A stretch of 64,000 nucleotides of DNA, taken from the NCBI GenBank assembly GCA_002110485.1, contig MOWL01000048.1, positions 62,001 through 126,000 on the forward strand, written 5' to 3'. This DNA is from Emergomyces orientalis. Lineage: Eukaryota; Ascomycota; Eurotiomycetes; Onygenales; Ajellomycetaceae. The stretch's first letter is position 1, and every line of letters starts with the position of its first letter. Under the pieces are notes generated by a model. It worked only from the letters and a program-made list of their open reading frames with translations. It did not search any database and was not told the origin of the DNA. Of the stretch, positions 59,122 to 64,000 are shown in pieces. Position numbers and translations under genes: made by a program.

Positions 59122-62100
59122 ATGTCTCAAGTGGACGCTGTTCTGGCATCATGCTCGATTCTGCCCGAGAAACCACGCGCAGAGAAAGCTCATATCTGCT
59201 CGTATCCAGGCTGTAGCAAGAGCTTCACGCGCGCAGAGCATCTTCGAAGGCATGCACTGAACCACAAGAACGAAGACAATACTTGCGAGAGGTGTGGTGT
59301 CCATTTCAATAGACCTGATTTACTAGGTATTGCACCCTGCTTTTGCTTACCTTTTGCTGCTTCTATTTCTGTTTGATTTTTTGTAGTTACTTTTTGCTCA
59401 GTTGTGTCTGGTTGGCTTTTGCTGACCATTACCCCCCAAATCCAAACAGGAAGACATATGGTACGCCATGCAAAGAGAGACGAGGAGGCGGGTGGTCCTG
59501 GTCTGGGTGTGCTTGAAACTCGCAAGAGAACCCGCCGTGGGCCTGACGGGAGAATCATTACAAGGCCGACCAAAAAGCAAGCTCGTGCAGCCATGGTAGC
59601 CCGGTCCATGGCATCAGCAACCTCATCCAATCCGGTCAATGAGGGTGAAAATTCGTCGTCGTCTTCTATCCGGAGCTTTAACGACAATAGTGTCAGCTCC
59701 CATGGCAGCCACAATCAAGATGGCAGTTCAACTCTAACCACGCCGCCTTCTACGAGTGACCTGAACTATCATGGCCATGACCATGGTGCTGGCTCTGGAG
59801 TTCCGATCTCACCGCCTATATCTGCGCATCCCTCCTGCTCGAGTGTCAATTTGGAGACTGGTCCGACGGAGAATTGCCAGCCGATTGACCATTCTGATCC
59901 TCTCATAGCGCCTATGGTGCCTGGGGGTCCTTATGAGCCATTTGTGGAGCCTATCCCTGGACAGTTCGATGCTGCGGATGGCTCATGGCGGAACCAGGAT
60001 TCAGTACCTGGTCTAGACTATGAGGATTTCTTTGACTTAGATACCGGTATGTATCTGCCTTTCGTACGAAGAAGGTGGTGATATATTACTACCTGCTTGG
60101 GTTGGATGGCTGTGTTTGAACTGCGGTTACCGTGATTGTGGAAATCTAATACTGTGGCTTTTTTTGAATTATAGCAACCTCATTCAACATGCCCTTTGCC
60201 GCTACACATAATTACAATTGGCTCTTCGATGTGCCGTCTCTGGATGACGCGTTCAACCATAATGACATTTCGCTGGCTATGGACATGGTCAACTTTGCTG
60301 AACCGGTCCCTGACATGTGGTCACAGCCTCAACAGCGCCATAATGAATTCCTCAGCCAACCTCTCTCTTCATCAGAATCAACAAGGGAGCTAGATTACCG
60401 AGATCATTCGCAGCATAACCAGGCAGCACATGATAACTCCATCAATACCCCCCCAGATCCCTCGGCTCAGGCTTCCAGAGATACTCCTACCAGTGTAGAC
60501 CCTCCTGTTAATTCTAGCCAGCTCTCTCCTCTACCCGCCCAGAGCTCTACGACGACTCCCAATGCTTCCAACCAGATTCCCGTGTCTACGTTTTCCGACA
60601 TGGACTGGATGGGCCAAAGCCCTCCTACGGAAGTTGTAGCGAAACAGCTACCTCAAATAAGCGAAGCTGTGAGAGCGAGATTACTACGGCTTATTTCCCA
60701 ATTACAACCCATGACTGTAGAAGGAAACCGAATTGAGCTCTCATCCCCTCTTCTCTCCATTAGCGCGCTGCAAACGTACTGTGACCTCTTCTTCACGAAA
60801 TTTAATATTTCCTATCCACTAATCCATCAACCAACATTTGATCCAGACCGAGTTGACACATTGCTGCTTGCTGCCATAATATCAATGGGGGCCACTTACA
60901 GCAACAGAGATGCACACCAACTGGCCGTCGGAATGCATGATTCCTTGCGGAATCAACTCTTCTCCCATGAATCGTTCTCATCACAGCCCGACCTTTGGGT
61001 CCTCCAGGCGATGATATTGATCGATTGCTTTGGGAAACAGCGAGCTGGCCAGAAACAACGTGATATGTCGCAGCTATTCCACTGTGTCCTGATCAAACTC
61101 ATACGGCGGAGCAGTTGTCCTATCATTCGGACATCTCCCGTAGTTCAACGGCCGGACAATCTCGATTTAGCCTGGAGGCAGGCAATGAACCTTGAGCAGA
61201 GGAAGCGGCTCGCCATGCTTTGCTTCATGTGGGATACCCAGCATGCAGTCCTCTTCTCCCAATCCCTTTGCATGTCAGCATTCGAAATCCGGGCTTCTTT
61301 ACCATGCGATGAGGCTACATGGGAGGCAAATTCTGCAGAAGCATGGTTCGAGCACGCACGCGCAGAGAAGTCACACAGTGCGTTCCTATCCACCCTTAAA
61401 GCATATATAACACCCACCACCACCCCCCGTCCACGGCGCCTCAACGCCCTGTCAAGAATATTCCTACTGCACGGCTTGATGTCCATATCATCCGACCTCA
61501 AACGTCGAGACCAAACGACCCTACGCTCAGAAACACCGAACTTAGTCGGCGCCTGGAAAACCCGCGTCAGCCGCTCGTACGACCTGTGGAAAAACGACTT
61601 CGATGCAGACTGCATGAACATGAAACTAAACCAGATGTCCGACCCGCGTAAATTCATCGGCCTCAAAACAGCGACCCACGTCATGTATCACGCCGCGCAC
61701 ATCACGCTGAATGTCGAAGTGCTCGATCTGCAGATATACGCTGGCGCACCACATATTCTGGGCCGGGTGGTGACGGCTGATGATTTTGAGCGCTCGCAAC
61801 GGGTCGTCACGCGTTGGTTAAACGAGGACCCGCGCTCCGCAGCCAAGGCGACGAGGCATGCTTCGTATATTCTGCAGGATGCCATTATGAACTTGAATGA
61901 CTGGGACGAGACGGACGTCTTTCATTATCCGTGGTGCTTGTATTTGGCGACATTGACATGCTGGGTATTTCATCTGCCGACTTCATCCTCCACCTCATCC
62001 TCAACATTGGACAGACGGACCAATAATAGCGAGCAACAGAATCAACAATCCCAAAACTCCCTGTTACTCACCTCTAATTCTACTTCCCTAACGGCCCGCA

Positions 62101-62282
62101 ACGAAATGACCACCCTGGTCATCGGCATGACGACCTGCAACACGCTCGAGGATATCTCCTCACTGGCGGGTAAGTTTGATACGGCGGGATTAACATCCAT
62201 CATGAGCCAGCAACTGGCTAGTGTGCGCTGGGCTGTGGTACATGATGCGATGAAGGTTTTGGTGAACCTATCGAGTAGGTAG
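59122..62282 (+). CDS. C2H2 zinc-finger plus fungal-specific-domain transcription factor
   Basis: Three exons (59122-59326, 59450-60046, 60175-62282) give 969 residues. Two C2H2 fingers sit at the N-terminus: C26, C31, H44, H48 (CSYPGCSKSFTRAEHLRRH) and C55, C58, H71, H75 (CERCGVHFNRPDLLGRH), the second split by intron 1. A basic stretch (TRKRTRRGPDGR) may be a nuclear localisation signal. A Ser/Thr/Pro/Asn/His-rich region follows to about residue 460, then a fungal-specific transcription-factor domain (PF04082 type), beginning near ALQTYCDLFFTKFNISYPL and including LIHQPTFDPDRV and LDLAWRQAMNLEQRKRLAM. This combination occurs in many ascomycete regulators. The specific target is unknown. A CT-rich promoter precedes the start. 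Confidence 0.92.
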
Positions 62283-63090
62283 GGTAAATGAAGGGGGCTT
62301 GTCTTCGTTTTTTTCTTCCCTTCTTCCGGTATTGGTTTTTTTTAAAAATTTTTTAATGAAAGTGGGATTGATGAGGGATGACGGATTTTCCTTCGTTTTC
62401 CTAATTTTTTTTAATTCATGGAAATATCCCTCGTTTTCGGGTCATTTTTCGGGTTTTTTTTCTTCGGGGAGGGTGGTGTATTTACGTTTTTCACTGTTTC
62501 TATGTCCTAGCTTCTGGGCGGAATAAGCTTGCAACGACGCAATTATGTATGCATGAGTACTTACTTCAGGAATGGCGTTTTCGCTTGTTTTTCGGGGGCT
62601 TTATCGATGAATGGATGGCTATATATCCTAGCATTCGGTTTTCGGGTTAAGATTGAGCTCTGTATACCGAAAATGTCTGGTTGTATGAATCATATATTAT
62701 TTTTACTTGACTCCTGGATGCTTATCATATATAGTGTGCCTTCTATCAATGCAGTTCACGTGGAAGGTGGTAAATGATATTAAAACCAAGTAGATAAGGG
62801 CCTTTTCAAGAGGATTGGGTGCCAAGATATCAGAGATAGAGACGGAGACGTCTGTTGTGTTTTGGAGGTCTGAGTAGGGAAATTTCCGCTCTGGTAGGTA
62901 TGCTGTCAAGTAGCTGAGAAAGGAAGCTGACCATTTTTGATAATCCCAATCAAATTCAACTGTATCGCGGGTAATTAATCTATGGAAATCTATTCATTTA
63001 CGCAGATCTAGGCAAGTATAGGTTCTGTATATGTCTATAAACAAACAATATATATCATTGACCATCATTTCCAACCAAGCCCCCTCCACA
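62283..63090. other. Convergent intergenic region, T-rich
   Basis: 3' flanks of the transcription factor (plus) and the oxidoreductase (minus). T-runs at 62330-62480. No gene is supported. Confidence 0.6.
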
Positions 63091-64000
63091 TTACAAGGAC
63101 GGATAATCAGTATACCCCTTCTCTGGAGGAGTCGCCCCATAAAAGGTATCCCGATCATACTTATTAAGCACCAAACCCTCCCTCAATTTCCTCACAAAGT
63201 CCGGATTAGCCAAAAACCACCGCCCAAACACAACCGCATCTGCCCCACCTCCCTTAACCTTCGCAACGCAATTTTCGCGATTAAAATTGCCCGCCGCCAG
63301 GAGCGCCACGCCTCCTTTCTTCAAGGGCCCGCGGAAGTGATCGAGCGAGTTATCTTTCGATTTCTCCTCTGCCTTCTTCTCCCCATTCTGCACACCATTC
63401 ATTACTGTCGATGACGACGCTTTAGTGGCAGCAGCTAACGCGGCCAACTTCGCCTTTTCATCCAACACCTCGTCGAACCGCGGCTCAATCATGTGCACGT
63501 ACGCAGGCCTGTGCTCCTGGGGCAGCGCGGCGATTTGCTCACTTAGATATACCCAGTGCGAGTTGGGGTCCGAGTCGCGGGTGTCCTGGAAGTAATTGTA
63601 GGGTGAGAGGCGGATACCGACGCGCTCGGCGCCGATGGCGGCTGTTACGGATCTAATAACTTCGAGCGGGAAGCGGGCACGGTTGGCAATGCTGCCGCCG
63701 TAGTTGTCCGTGCGGATGTTGACGTTGTCGTGGAGGAATTGGTCGAGGAGGTAGCCGTTTGCACCTGGGATGATTGGGTTAGGAAGGGAATTGAATGAAA
63801 GGTGCGTTTTTTTGTGTGTGTGTGTTCAGTGTCTATTAAACTAACCGTGAATCTCCACGCCGTCAAACCCTGCTTCCAGCGCCCTTTTGGCCGCGGCAGC
63901 ATATTCTTCCAAGAGCTCCTGGATCTCCTCGACCGTCAGGGGCTTGGGGGGCGCGTCCGCATATTTCGAGCCGTCTAGCGCGTTGCCCGAGATGGGGATG
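63091..64000 (-). CDS. Old-yellow-enzyme-type NADH:flavin oxidoreductase, partial
   Basis: The 5' part lies outside the window. Two exons are visible (64000-63846 partial, 63764-63091). The protein is an FMN-dependent ene-reductase of the old yellow enzyme family: EEYAAAAKRALEAGFDGVEI, HGANGYLLDQFLHDNVN, RTDNYGGSIANRARFPLEVI, then the barrel strands GIRLSPYNYF and YVHMIEPRF, and the FMN-phosphate site DAVVFGRWFLANPDF. It ends in FYGATPPEKGYTDYPSL. A Lys/Glu/Ser-rich insertion of about 50 residues (ALAAATKASSSTVMNG... to KDNSLDHFRG) separates the Glu-Pro-Arg strand from the LLAAGNF strand. Its substrate cannot be told from sequence. Confidence 0.93.

Overview
This is a 64-kb piece of nuclear DNA from a filamentous ascomycete. 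Genes carry many short (about 45-180 nt) GT-AG introns, often with CTAAC-type branch points. Protein similarity is closest to Eurotiomycetes. The long gene-poor gaps full of homopolymers and microsatellites suggest Onygenales (Ajellomycetaceae-like), but that placement is inference. No tRNA, rRNA, CRISPR array or intact mobile element was seen.

Layout. 1-8.5 kb is gene-poor and holds a broken AIM9/aminoglycoside-phosphotransferase-like pseudogene (4.1-5.85 kb, minus). 8.5-10.95 kb is the Tup1/RcoA corepressor (minus), divergent across 3.4 kb from ERG3 sterol C-5 desaturase (14.3-15.5 kb, plus). Next come the large nuclear cap-binding subunit CBP80 (16.9-20.1 kb, minus) and a GSK-3 kinase (22.4-24.1 kb, minus). 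About 12 kb without a convincing gene follows. From 36.1 kb the window is compact: TOM40 (minus), a 6-phosphofructo-2-kinase (plus), URM1 (minus), ELP2 (plus), a CAF16-type ABC ATPase (minus), a MOD5-type tRNA isopentenyltransferase (plus), RAI1 (minus), GET4 (plus) and an unrecognised low-complexity protein (minus). 54.5-57.4 kb looks like a second decayed gene. 59.1-62.3 kb encodes a two-C2H2 plus fungal-specific-domain transcription factor, and the right edge cuts an old-yellow-enzyme homologue.

How the genes relate. URM1 (U34 2-thiolation) and ELP2 (Elongator, U34 mcm5 branch) are head to head over only 292 bp, and MOD5 (i6A37) lies less than 2 kb past ELP2. Three anticodon-loop tRNA modification genes therefore sit within 7.5 kb. 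CBP80 and RAI1 both act on capped RNA but are far apart. The other genes are housekeeping functions without an evident shared pathway.

CDS coordinates span start to stop codon with introns included. Exon boundaries were derived by hand from splice signals and reading-frame continuity, and each complete model adds up to a whole number of codons. The strongest observations are the URM1/ELP2/MOD5 neighbourhood, an 8-nt micro-exon with GC-AG introns in RAI1, and a fructose-2,6-bisphosphatase domain that has lost its catalytic histidine.
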